Source: a virus. From it: a stretch of 60,918 bases of DNA. How positions within the stretch are numbered: position 1 is the stretch's first letter; each line of letters begins with the position of its first letter. Of this stretch, positions 7,074 through 13,688 are shown piece after piece. The notes under the pieces are model-generated. The model saw nothing but the letters and a program-made list of their open reading frames with translations. It ran no database searches and had not been told where the DNA came from. Position numbers and translations under genes: made by a program. The stretch covers positions 1 to 60,918 of IMG/VR virus record IMGVR_UViG_3300032242_001271. One strand, 5' to 3'.

Positions 7074-7312
7074 CAGTTATCAATCCTTTCAGCTTTAAAC
7101 ATATCACTATTAATCACCAAATTAATAGCCTTACCAACACTCTCATTACAAACAACACCACCAAACGTAGCAGCAGGAACTGAATGATAATGATACTCAG
7201 CACCTGTCTTAAAACGAACAAGCATAATCTTGCTCTTAACAGAATAAGCAACAGTTTCTACATTGCTTGAATCGTAAACATCACACACACGATCATACTT
7301 AACATCATTCAT
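7073..7312 (-). CDS. KTSC-domain protein
   Basis: 79 residues starting MNDVKYDRVC. Residues about 19-70 follow the KTSC domain pattern: S-x-V-x-x-V-A-Y (SNVETVAYS), a strand with the G-x-x-Y-x-Y motif (TGAEYHYHSVP), a following helix and an S-x-G near the end (ESVGKAIN). KTSC domains are found alone or fused to lysyl-tRNA synthetase and in phage proteins, probably as an RNA- or protein-binding module; the biochemical role is not established. Confidence 0.7.
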   Translation of the reverse strand: MNDVKYDRVCDVYDSSNVETVAYSVKSKIMLVRFKTGAEYHYHSVPAATFGGVVCNESVGKAINLVINSDMFKAERIDN

Positions 7313-7524
7313 CACTTAACTCTCTTTCCCTTAGTCAAAGCTGGAAGATCACCGAAAGGAATACCTAGATACTTAGCAAAGCAACGCTTATTACAGAAAG
7401 GACCATAATCATTATAAAAGTAATGATTACGAACTCCCGGTTTCTCAAAACATTCAAAACAATAAGCACTGCCAATTACATCTTCTTCTTGAAGAATAAC
7501 TTCTGGAATATCGACAATAGTCAT
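7312..7524 (-). CDS. Small treble-clef-like zinc protein
   Basis: 70 residues starting MTIVDIPEVI. YCFECFEKPG and then GPFCNKRCFAKYL give a CxxC...CxxxC pair with an aromatic spacer of the FCS/treble-clef kind, followed by a basic end (LTKGKRVK). Such proteins often bind nucleic acid or partner proteins. No exact family recognised. Confidence 0.65.
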   Translation of the reverse strand: MTIVDIPEVILQEEDVIGSAYCFECFEKPGVRNHYFYNDYGPFCNKRCFAKYLGIPFGDLPALTKGKRVK

Positions 7525-7922
7525 CAAAATACCTGATTGAAACTTTCTTTGTGAAGTAGGAACTTAAGAGGATCGATTACTTCATACTCAAAACCACACC
7601 AATCATATTCACCACTAACTTCATCCTGAATCCAATTCTCTTCATCATTCTCAGGATTAACATCTGTAAGAAACTCAGCATCTGCACTCCAATAAAGAGT
7701 TCGAGGCATATCAGAAAGCAATTCCTGAATATCACTCACAGCTTTATCGAAACCCTGCCAAGTATAATTATCTAAAGGCTCTACATATGACCAATAATCA
7801 GAAGGTAAAGGACCATGCCAAAGTTCCCAATTAATAGCACGATCAATATCAAACATCTGCTTATAATTAAAATTAGGATATGCAGCAATAACTGCATTGA
7901 TAACTGCTTGCTCATTACTCAT
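7524..7922 (-). CDS. Hypothetical acidic protein
   Basis: 132 residues starting MSNEQAVINA; the ATG overlaps the upstream TGA by one base. Rich in W, D, E and Y (ELWHGPLPSDYWSYVEP, DEENWIQDEVSGEYDWC). No motif recognised. Such acidic, aromatic-rich proteins recur through this block. Confidence 0.6.
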   Translation of the reverse strand: MSNEQAVINAVIAAYPNFNYKQMFDIDRAINWELWHGPLPSDYWSYVEPLDNYTWQGFDKAVSDIQELLSDMPRTLYWSADAEFLTDVNPENDEENWIQDEVSGEYDWCGFEYEVIDPLKFLLHKESFNQVF

Positions 7923-8158
7923 CACTTAACCAACTTTCGGCAATTAATCTTTTGACCATTATCAAGAACAGCAACAGCATTATCATGACCATAACCGTCA
8001 CGGAAATACTCAACATCAACAATCGTACCAATACGAATAAGATTAGGCTTACGCAGAATCTTACCGATAAGGTAATCGAAATCACGAAGTTCATGATTAT
8101 ACGACAGACTAAGATAATCTACATTCTTAATCACATTTTTACAATCAACATTGCGCAT
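7922..8158 (-). CDS. Hypothetical small protein, first gene after promoter module B
   Basis: 78 residues starting MRNVDCKNVI after AGGGGTTGAAGTA. The centre (LIRIGTIVDVEYFRDG) and end (AVAVLDNGQKINCRKLVK) look like an SH3/KOW-like small beta barrel, which often binds RNA or protein. It is the first gene downstream of the strong promoter at 8207-8235. Confidence 0.65.
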   Translation of the reverse strand: MRNVDCKNVIKNVDYLSLSYNHELRDFDYLIGKILRKPNLIRIGTIVDVEYFRDGYGHDNAVAVLDNGQKINCRKLVK

Positions 8159-8206
8159 TACTTCAACCCCTTTTTGTAGGTTATTGATTAGGTGCTTCTG
8201 TCAATA

Positions 8207-8235
8207 ACTATAGTCGGTTGAAGAAGTTGGGTCAA
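8207..8235 (-). promoter_or_regulatory. Sigma70-type promoter, module B
   Basis: On the minus strand TTGACC (8230-8235), a 17-base spacer, and TATAGT (8207-8212). It lies about 50 bases upstream of the start at 8158 in a 205-base gene-free stretch. Conserved upstream blocks (see repeat 8207-8331) are shared with the promoter at 12588-12616. Confidence 0.8.
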
Positions 8236-8331
8236 ATGCAATTTAATTCCTCGATAAAAGGTGTCGTCAATATTGCTCGGCCACAAATCTTTTGCTCGAT
8301 ATAAAGCTTAAGGTTGCGACCGCGCAACATT
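8207..8331 (-). repeat. Promoter-module copy B
   Basis: Shares ordered sequence blocks with copy A (12588-12722): GCATTTGAC around the -35 box, AATTAAA and TTTTATCGAG (8250-8259) upstream, AAGCTT (8304-8309) and AATGTTGCG (8323-8331). The distance from TTTTATCGAG to AAGCTT is 45 bases in both copies. Confidence 0.75.
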
Positions 8332-8363
8332 AATCATTATCTTGTGAAAGTTTAATATATGAA

Positions 8364-8591
8364 TTATTCACCATCATGCCATGAGTAAAGTTTCTCATCA
8401 CCTAATTCAAAATTGTCAAATGAGTCATCAATAATATCCGAACGATGAACAATAACTACTTGCCCATGCATTTCACCATGCTCGATTCTAATCTCAATAT
8501 TATCTTCTATAATATCTAAAATAAATCCTGTCTTTGGGATAGGATCATTTTCGAGATAAAACTCGACAGTGGTATGCAACTTAATATTCAT
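8364..8591 (-). CDS. Small SH3-like protein with a leaderless start
   Basis: 75 residues starting MNIKLHTTVE. The start is chosen because an extended -10 box (TGATATAAT) ends exactly 6 nt upstream, predicting an mRNA that begins at the ATG. The chain is beta-rich (TVEFYL, GFILDIIEDNIEIRIEHGE, GQVVIVHRSDI), like a small barrel. Function unknown. It precedes promoter module B, so it ends the upper half of the small-gene block. Confidence 0.65.
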   Translation of the reverse strand: MNIKLHTTVEFYLENDPIPKTGFILDIIEDNIEIRIEHGEMHGQVVIVHRSDIIDDSFDNFELGDEKLYSWHDGE

Positions 8592-8597
8592 AGACAT

Positions 8598-8606
8598 ATT
8601 ATATCA
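8598..8606 (-). promoter_or_regulatory. Extended -10 promoter giving a leaderless mRNA
   Basis: TGATATAAT on the minus strand, ending 6 nt before the ATG at 8591. Same geometry as at 17314, 20310 and 49812. It overlaps the 3' end of the preceding gene. Confidence 0.65.
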
Positions 8607-8978
8607 GAATTCGCACTCACAATAATCAATCGAAGCATTGCATTTATCGCAATCATCATCAATCTCTTCTTCATCAGACATAAAGACAATGCGCATTTCA
8701 CTAATACGATCACCTTCATAAGTAACATAAACAGGATAAGAACCATCACCCCAACCTGTAGAACAAACAGCGCCAACACCATTTTTCAGAATACCTGAAG
8801 CTTTATCTGAAAGAGTGGATTGACAAGCACCAAGATAATTAAACTCACCCTCAAAAGCAGAGAGATCATTGAAATCTTTAGTGCCTTTCTTTTCCCAAAT
8901 ACTATCAATATAGCAAGGATCACATAACATCATCTGACCCGAATCTACACCAATATGGCCAATCAATTTTTCAGTCAT
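8604..8978 (-). CDS. DUF4241-like phage protein
   Basis: 124 residues. N-terminal GHIGVDSGQMMLCDPCYID is the hallmark of a widespread phage family (V-D-S-G-x-x-x-x-x-D-P-C-Y, DUF4241-like). The centre (GVGAVCSTGWGDGSYPVYV) also fits. The C-terminus adds acidic residues and CDKCNASIDYCECEF, a possible zinc knuckle not typical of the family. The role is unknown. Confidence 0.65.
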   Translation of the reverse strand: MTEKLIGHIGVDSGQMMLCDPCYIDSIWEKKGTKDFNDLSAFEGEFNYLGACQSTLSDKASGILKNGVGAVCSTGWGDGSYPVYVTYEGDRISEMRIVFMSDEEEIDDDCDKCNASIDYCECEF

Positions 8979-8981
8979 TAC

Positions 8982-9206
8982 TCAACCTTCGTAGAAAGCA
9001 TCTTGGTAAGGAATATCATCAATAAAAACACTTAACTCCACCATGTTTTCTGTAGTCTTACAATAAGAAAGAAGTTCTTCTCTAATAAAACTTGTGATAG
9101 TTTTATCAAAAGCTACATTATCTCTAACAATATCCAGTGGAATATCACTAATTTTTGCATCATCAATATCTACATGAACATACATAGGAATTATAAATCT
9201 AGTCAT
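8982..9206 (-). CDS. Hypothetical small protein
   Basis: 74 residues starting MTRFIIPMYV. Strand-rich N-terminus (IPMYVHVDIDDAKIS), a helix (ITSFIREELLSYC) and a terminal strand (MVELSVFID). The following gene upstream (9208-9423) has a similar MYYVEI/PVDF pattern and may be a distant relative. Function unknown. Confidence 0.6.
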   Translation of the reverse strand: MTRFIIPMYVHVDIDDAKISDIPLDIVRDNVAFDKTITSFIREELLSYCKTTENMVELSVFIDDIPYQDAFYEG

Positions 9207-9207
9207 A

Positions 9208-9423
9208 TCAATAACCATCTACAACAGAAGCATTAGAGAAATCAAGAAAATCTACAGGAATATGAACATGATCATTAAACAAAGGAATCTGTTCACGAAG
9301 TCGTTTCTCAATAGTACTCTCGAAATTAAACATTGTCAGGTGATTAAACTCTTTAGGAGTCATCTGAATCGTAACAGTAGTAGGAATCTCAACATAATAC
9401 ATAGTAGTTTTAGAATTAATCAT
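9208..9423 (-). CDS. Hypothetical small protein
   Basis: 71 residues starting MINSKTTMYY; the ATG overlaps the end of the 9416-9574 gene. Pattern: YVEIPTTVTIQMTPKEF then a helix (STIEKRLREQIPLF) and PVDFLDFSNAS. No family recognised. Confidence 0.6.
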   Translation of the reverse strand: MINSKTTMYYVEIPTTVTIQMTPKEFNHLTMFNFESTIEKRLREQIPLFNDHVHIPVDFLDFSNASVVDGY

Positions 9424-9574
9424 TTTCAATCTCCTCGGGATCGAATACATCACCAGCATAAATAACCATTACATTTTCTTCCAACAAAGTATCCCAATCC
9501 CACTTAGAAGGTTTAGATGAATACTCTGGATCAAACTCTAATCTCAAAGTTACATACTGAGCTTTAATACTCAT
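9416..9574 (-). CDS. 52-residue protein, tandem paralogue 2
   Basis: ATG AGT ATT to TAA. The product (MSIKAQYVTLRLEFDPEYSS, then WDWDTLLEENVMVIYAGDVF) aligns end to end with the product of 9577-9723: AQYV/SQYV, a second strand ending FDPE/YDPE, W-D-W, L-L-x-E, and V-x-Y-A before a final FD. A recent-looking tandem duplication; function unknown. Confidence 0.65.
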   Translation of the reverse strand: MSIKAQYVTLRLEFDPEYSSKPSKWDWDTLLEENVMVIYAGDVFDPEEIEND

Positions 9575-9576
9575 AA

Positions 9577-9723
9577 TCACTCATCCTTATCTGAATCAAA
9601 AAACTCACTGGCATAAAGAACTTCGATATCTTCACCAAAAAGCAAACTCCAATCCCAAACATTGGGAGCGTCGATAACTTCTGGATCATATGTAACTTCA
9701 ATAACAACATACTGGCTTTTCAT
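9577..9723 (-). CDS. 48-residue protein, tandem paralogue 1
   Basis: ATG AAA AGC to TGA. MKSQYVVIEVTYDPEVIDAP then VWDWSLLFGEDIEVLYASEF; similar along its full length to the next gene (9416-9574), 2 nt away. The conserved W-D-W and Y-A positions suggest a constrained fold. AAGAGTATTATT upstream gives a weak ribosome binding site. Confidence 0.65.
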   Translation of the reverse strand: MKSQYVVIEVTYDPEVIDAPNVWDWSLLFGEDIEVLYASEFFDSDKDE

Positions 9724-9737
9724 AATAATACTCTTTC

Positions 9738-9920
9738 TTAGTTAAATGGACTAGTCCATGTTTCATATTGACGCAAAGTAATCTGACCACTCTTACACAA
9801 AGAGTCAGTCCAATCATTCCACGCAGTTCTAATAGCAACCTTATCATCTTTTCCGAACCATTTAATTACTCCCGGAAGAATAAACTCCCGAAAATCAGCA
9901 ACTGCTGTATTCTTTTTCAT
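9738..9920 (-). CDS. Hypothetical small basic protein
   Basis: 60 residues starting MKKNTAVADF. Helical with WFGKDDKVAIRTAWNDWTD. It is one of few basic proteins in this block and could bind nucleic acid, but no motif proves it. Its start lies inside the 3' end of the 9895-10044 gene. Confidence 0.6.
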   Translation of the reverse strand: MKKNTAVADFREFILPGVIKWFGKDDKVAIRTAWNDWTDSLCKSGQITLRQYETWTSPFN

Positions 9921-10044
9921 TTTTCACTTTCTCATTGTGAGTATCAAACTCTTTATTAACAGCATCCAAGGCAAACTTCAAAGCATCTTTGAAGCCTTGT
10001 TCATATCCAGTACGATAATCTTTATCTCTCAACTTCTTACCCAT
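9895..10044 (-). CDS. 49-residue helical protein
   Basis: ATG GGT AAG to TGA. One long charged helix (DYRTGYEQGFKDALKFAL, then DAVNKEFDTH). The Y-x-x-G-Y-x-x-G-F-x-x-A pattern is often seen in short phage proteins with an amphipathic helix. It overlaps the downstream gene by 26 nt. Confidence 0.55.
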   Translation of the reverse strand: MGKKLRDKDYRTGYEQGFKDALKFALDAVNKEFDTHNEKVKNEKEYSSC

Positions 10045-10456
10045 ATACTAACTTTCCAAATAAAGCATATTGCACCATACAATCTGCATCTGCAGCATCA
10101 TAATCTTCACAAACAATATTGTAACTCTTTCCGTGAATATCACAAAACATTTGAATACCACGAATCATAGCAGCAACTGTAAGAATATATTCTACCGGAA
10201 TACCATTCTCATCATTTTCTTCTGCATCAACAAGTGTAATATCATAACCTCTACTCAAACATTGACTTGTCCACTCAACACCTTCAGGCCACTTTTTACT
10301 GTCCTTATAGCCATAAGGATAAGCATCACAACACCAATAAGTAATACCACCTTCAAGAGCAGTAGAGATAATGTCATCCATTTCTTGAACAGTAATGCCC
10401 ATTTTTGATTCAATGTATCCAATAATTATTGACTTATCTAGATAATCGATTGTCAT
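10037..10456 (-). CDS. Hypothetical protein
   Basis: 139 residues starting MTIDYLDKSI. Contains a YWCCDAYPYGYKDSKKWPEG segment and a MIRGIQMFCDI helix. The GGITYWCC...WPEGVEW pattern resembles a conserved phage protein of unknown function that I cannot name. Overlaps the upstream gene by 4 nt. Confidence 0.65.
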   Translation of the reverse strand: MTIDYLDKSIIIGYIESKMGITVQEMDDIISTALEGGITYWCCDAYPYGYKDSKKWPEGVEWTSQCLSRGYDITLVDAEENDENGIPVEYILTVAAMIRGIQMFCDIHGKSYNIVCEDYDAADADCMVQYALFGKLVYG

Positions 10457-10683
10457 GCTTTCCACCAACCTTCACTTTCAACATCACAAATATAAAACTC
10501 TTCAGAACAACCACAAGGACATTGAAAACCAGTAACCCAAAAACCTTGCCACATAGGTTCAAAATAACTAGCACCGTGACAATAAGGTGTACCACAATAT
10601 CTAGCGGAAGGTATTTCTTCAAACTCTCCAAGAAAATCTGGAGGATAAAAATCAGGTTCGTTAATCTTTACTTGACTGCTCAT
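10453..10683 (-). CDS. Small zinc-binding protein
   Basis: 76 residues starting MSSQVKINEP, 7-8 nt after GAGGAGA. Cysteines: RYCGTPYCHG and QCPCGCSEEFYICD, giving CxxxxCH and CPCGC groups suited to bind zinc. Probably an adaptor protein; function unknown. Confidence 0.65.
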   Translation of the reverse strand: MSSQVKINEPDFYPPDFLGEFEEIPSARYCGTPYCHGASYFEPMWQGFWVTGFQCPCGCSEEFYICDVESEGWWKA

Positions 10684-10948
10684 TCTTAATAATCTCCTCA
10701 TGTTTCTGAACATTACTATCAATTAAACGAAACTTAGAACCGGCAGGATTAGAAAAATATTCAGCAATAGGGCCACTATTTTCCCCACCACCATACTCGA
10801 ATACTCTCATATACCAGTTACTAATATTTACACCATACTGATTTTCAATAATCCTTGCTGCCTTTCTTGCTGCTTCCTCAACAGAAATAGCTTCAGATAT
10901 TTGAACAGGAAGCCTGACTTCTACAACATAATATTTATCGTTACTCAT
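10661..10948 (-). CDS. Repeated-family protein with long tail
   Basis: 95 residues. The N-terminus shows the small-family pattern (YYVVEVRLP strand, VQISEAISVEEAARKAARII strand plus helix), here followed by an extra domain-like extension with GGGENSGPIAEYF. It is the most upstream member of the family in this block and perhaps the least reduced one. Function unknown. Confidence 0.65.
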   Translation of the reverse strand: MSNDKYYVVEVRLPVQISEAISVEEAARKAARIIENQYGVNISNWYMRVFEYGGGENSGPIAEYFSNPAGSKFRLIDSNVQKHEEIIKNEQSSKD

Positions 10949-10957
10949 AGATATAGT

Positions 10958-11101
10958 CTACAGCAAAGCGATGATAAATAAAATCGGACAAGCAATTAAA
11001 ATACCAATAAATAGAGCAAAGAATCCTCCAACTCCGACTATTACGAATAGAGCGAATATACAAAAAATTAACACACGAATAATTCCGATAAAATCCTTCA
11101 A
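10958..11101 (-). CDS. Small two-helix membrane protein, TTG start
   Basis: 47 codons from TTG to TAG. The product is almost wholly hydrophobic (IIRVLIFCIFALFVIVGVGG, then FFALFIGILIACPILFIIAL), predicting two membrane helices with a glycine turn. A stop two codons upstream means only TTG can start it; GAGAAAG lies about 10 nt before. The overlapping ATG frame in another phase is polar/aromatic and unlikely. Could be a holin-like or membrane-targeted early protein. Confidence 0.5.
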   Translation of the reverse strand: MKDFIGIIRVLIFCIFALFVIVGVGGFFALFIGILIACPILFIIALL

Positions 11102-11140
11102 TATTCATATCTTTCTCTTTTCTACTTTATAGTAGGGACA

Positions 11141-12535
11141 TCAAGCCTCAACTTTCTTTTTAAGATAATTCAACTCAATAAGAAGTCTGCCAATATGATT
11201 ATCAGCTTCATTTCTAAAAGCAGGATCATCATCAGTGTAACCTGAACACAAATGATCATACTCATGAATAAGAGTACCAATCAAAGTTTCCTGATTCCTA
11301 AAAGCATTAATCGAAATATAAATATTCTGCTCTTTCATATTAGCAATACCAAGAATAGAATCTTGCTCACCTTGAGGAATAAAGAACTTTGTATTATTTA
11401 CATAATGATCGTAATCAGCAACAAACTCTTTAACAATTTTCATTGACTCTTCAAACATATTGCGATTTCTGCCAGTCAAAGTCATAAACTCATACTCAAT
11501 TTCATCACCCAAAACATCTTGAGCAGAATGAACACCACAACGGATAAGAATCTGATAAAGAAACTCACTTTTAATTTCTACAACAGATTCATTACGCATT
11601 GCAAACTGTGCTTTAAAACGCATAAGCTCAGGAGTAACAGCAATAGCATCTCCATGAATATCTTTCCAAGCTTTCAAGAAAGCACTATTAGATTGAATAC
11701 CAAAGCCGAATTGACTCTCAATCTGATACTTAGGAATATTCCACTCCCAACGCTTCTTATTAGCAGCAAAGATTAAAGTCTTGGCAATTTCAACATCATC
11801 ATCATTATCATCTCTAAGTTTACGAAACATAGCAGTAACTTGAGAACCAAGTTCATAAGTATTACGAACTCTACGCTCTTCATTCAAAGTAATACTATTA
11901 AACTCATAATCAAAGATTGAAATATCACCTTGACTATCTGAATGAACAAGCACACCTTTATAGTAAAAATTAGCTTCATGATCAAAAGACTTAAAAATCT
12001 TACTACCACCATAAGAAGTCAAAAGTGGAGTACGTTTAATTGAGAAATACTTATCAAAATCTTGAATGATATCAAGGAGTCTTTTATCAGCAGTAACATA
12101 AACTGCAAACTCACCCGGCACAAACTCAACATCATCAACAACAGTTACTGAATACTCATTACCATATTCAGTAAACTCATCTAGAGCATTAGAAAATGCT
12201 TCACGAAAGATTTGAAACTCATTATCCCAAGAAAGAATACCAGCTTCAGCAACAAAAGAAGATGGTTTCAATTCTTCATCATTATAAAGATAATAAATAC
12301 TGTTAATACCATTCTCTTCTTTGATCACATATTCCATCTTATATTGACCAAGATTATCTTCACCAACATTAATCCATTGCCAACCATTACGCAATGCTGC
12401 AATTGGAGCAAACTTTGAACCTGAACCAAATTGTCCAATTGTAGATTCATTATCACGCTTAGTAGAAAGTCCCAACTTTTCCAAATACAAACGATTTACA
12501 TCTTTAGCTTTATTCGCAATACGGATAAAAGACAT
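11141..12535 (-). CDS. GHKL-ATPase-like protein with C-terminal HExxH motif
   Basis: 464 residues, first gene after promoter module A. Residues 33-43 (IGQFGSGSKFA) resemble the GxxGxG ATP-lid box of GHKL ATPases, and residues 111-120 (REAFSNALDE) resemble the N-box (E-x-x-x-N-x-x-D) that binds Mg-ATP. In canonical GHKL proteins the N-box comes first, so the order looks permuted. The last 50 residues contain LIHEYDHLCSGYTDD with H424, E425 and H428 of an HExxH zinc protease motif, and a candidate third ligand E443. The function is unknown. Position and size suggest an early host-directed protein. Domain calls are motif-based. Confidence 0.75.
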   Translation of the reverse strand: MSFIRIANKAKDVNRLYLEKLGLSTKRDNESTIGQFGSGSKFAPIAALRNGWQWINVGEDNLGQYKMEYVIKEENGINSIYYLYNDEELKPSSFVAEAGILSWDNEFQIFREAFSNALDEFTEYGNEYSVTVVDDVEFVPGEFAVYVTADKRLLDIIQDFDKYFSIKRTPLLTSYGGSKIFKSFDHEANFYYKGVLVHSDSQGDISIFDYEFNSITLNEERRVRNTYELGSQVTAMFRKLRDDNDDDVEIAKTLIFAANKKRWEWNIPKYQIESQFGFGIQSNSAFLKAWKDIHGDAIAVTPELMRFKAQFAMRNESVVEIKSEFLYQILIRCGVHSAQDVLGDEIEYEFMTLTGRNRNMFEESMKIVKEFVADYDHYVNNTKFFIPQGEQDSILGIANMKEQNIYISINAFRNQETLIGTLIHEYDHLCSGYTDDDPAFRNEADNHIGRLLIELNYLKKKVEA

Positions 12536-12587
12536 TTATTTTCACTTTCTAATGATTAATGTGCGAGTCGGAGTTGCGATAAAGAGG

Positions 12588-12616
12588 AGCGTACTATGTT
12601 CAACTGGTTGCGTCAA
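12588..12616 (-). promoter_or_regulatory. Sigma70-type promoter, module A
   Basis: TTGACG (12611-12616), 17-base spacer, TACGCT (12588-12593) on the minus strand. It is preceded by the same blocks as promoter B at 8207-8235, and drives the small-gene operon starting at 12535. Confidence 0.7.
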
Positions 12617-12722
12617 ATGCACAATCTATATTGTTTTAATTCTCGATAAAATAAATCGTGCTATGTTTCGCCCCCAAAACTTGCCTGCCAATGTTAAGCT
12701 TTATATGCCCGACCGCAACATT
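12588..12722 (-). repeat. Promoter-module copy A
   Basis: Contains GCATTTGAC, AATTAAAA, TTTTATCGAG (12642-12651), AAGCTT (12696-12701) and AATGTTGCG (12714-12722) in the same order and nearly the same spacing as copy B. About 120-135 bases of a shared regulatory architecture. Confidence 0.75.
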
Positions 12723-12753
12723 TAGCTTAATGTTTGACTAAAATTTAACATAA

Positions 12754-12786
12754 AAAAATGTGGGCCTTTTTGGGGCCCACATTTTT
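12754..12786 (-). terminator. Strong (bidirectional) terminator
   Basis: Perfect 13-bp stem AAAAATGTGGGCC / GGCCCACATTTTT with a 7-base loop, flanked by A and T runs on both sides. It separates the Rpf-containing operon from the early-type operon below. Confidence 0.9.
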
Positions 12787-12881
12787 CGTAAAAATGTATT
12801 CAATTATACTTTTATAAAACCCTAAAGATGCGACACTTTAGGAACACTTTGCCCCTTGGAGGCAAAATTTTAGAAACACTT

Positions 12882-13409
12882 TCAACGTAAACCAAGTTTC
12901 AACGAACACCCCGGCCATTGCCCCCAACCACCAGAAGCAAGAGTTTTTTCAGCAATAACTATCTGCTGTTCTCTTGAAGCCATATAAGGAAATGGAGCGA
13001 AATCTCCACCACCCTGAGCAATCCAAGTGGAAGTAGCAAACATTATTCCACCTGAAAATGTTCCATTAACTAAGCCATAACCCCAATCACCACCGCTTTC
13101 ACATTGAGCTAAACTATCCCATACAGAATCTCCAGTCGCATAATTAACAGCGACAGTAGTTTGTATAGGGGCAGGATCGACAACAACTCTCGGAACAGTT
13201 GTCGTTGTCGTGTTAAGCCAACTCAAATCAATTGTAGTCGTTGTAGCTTCCACTACAGGATCTACAGGAGCAGTCACAGCAACTATATCTTCAGATATAG
13301 AAAATTCCTTAGGACTTTTATCTTGCTCAAGAGCAAATGCAGCCGTAAGGAATCCAAAAAATAATACAACAAAAATACTACCAAATAAAGCAATCTTTCC
13401 TTTATTCAC
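12882..13409 (-). CDS. Secreted Rpf-like transglycosylase (probable lysin)
   Basis: 175 residues. Residues 1-27 are a signal peptide or signal anchor (KIALFGSIFVVLFFGFLTAAFA). A Thr/Pro/Val-rich linker (about 45-90) leads to a resuscitation-promoting-factor/transglycosylase domain from residue 96: WDSLAQCESGGDW with catalytic Glu104, then GTFSGGIMF and GGWGQWPGC; C103 and C168 can form the usual disulfide. Rpf domains cut peptidoglycan glycan strands and are typical of Actinobacteria. It is the only wall-cutting enzyme in the window, so it probably acts in lysis or spread. A ribosome binding site GAGG lies upstream. Confidence 0.85.
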   Translation of the reverse strand: MNKGKIALFGSIFVVLFFGFLTAAFALEQDKSPKEFSISEDIVAVTAPVDPVVEATTTTIDLSWLNTTTTTVPRVVVDPAPIQTTVAVNYATGDSVWDSLAQCESGGDWGYGLVNGTFSGGIMFATSTWIAQGGGDFAPFPYMASREQQIVIAEKTLASGGWGQWPGCSLKLGLR

Positions 13410-13421
13410 AATACCTCTATT

Positions 13422-13646
13422 CTACGGTCCTTGCTCTACTAAGGAAATGGCTGCAAAAGGAATATAAGTTAGATCCATTTTGCTGACCCTCTGATCATCG
13501 CCCATCTCAGTAGACATAAACACGCCATCTTCATTGACGACTCGGATATACCCGGTGCATAACCTGTTTATGTGAAGGAAACTTATTTTTACTAGAACTT
13601 TCTCTTCAGAAAGATCTGCGAAATATTCAATCTGATTTTTCCACAT
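13422..13646 (-). CDS. Small beta-barrel-like protein
   Basis: 74 residues starting MWKNQIEYFA after GAGGTATTCAT. The chain (KVLVKISFLHINRLCTGYIR, then VNEDGVFMSTEMG...YIPFAAISLVEQ) has the strand pattern of an Sm/Hfq-like or SH3-like barrel, the kind that often carries a final 'P-F-x-A-I' strand. Function unknown. It is the first gene after an extended -10 promoter, directly upstream of the Rpf gene. Confidence 0.6.
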   Translation of the reverse strand: MWKNQIEYFADLSEEKVLVKISFLHINRLCTGYIRVVNEDGVFMSTEMGDDQRVSKMDLTYIPFAAISLVEQGP

Positions 13647-13665
13647 ATGAATACCTCGGATATCT

Positions 13666-13674
13666 AGTATATCA
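13666..13674 (-). promoter_or_regulatory. Extended -10 promoter
   Basis: TGATATACT on the minus strand, followed by AGATATCC, 19 nt upstream of the ATG at 13646. The longer word TGATATACTAGAT also occurs at the 34697 promoter. Confidence 0.55.
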
Positions 13675-13688
13675 AATTATCAATTTTA

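Larger units (their letters stand above)
12536..12881. other. 346-base intergenic region: promoter module A, terminator and hairpins
   Basis: No gene found. On the minus strand it contains, in order, two small hairpins after the Rpf gene (TTTGCC/GGCAAA at 12848-12866 and CCTAAAG/CTTTAGG at 12821-12842), a strong terminator (12754-12786), then the conserved promoter module A (12588-12722) feeding the 11141-12535 gene. Confidence 0.75.
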
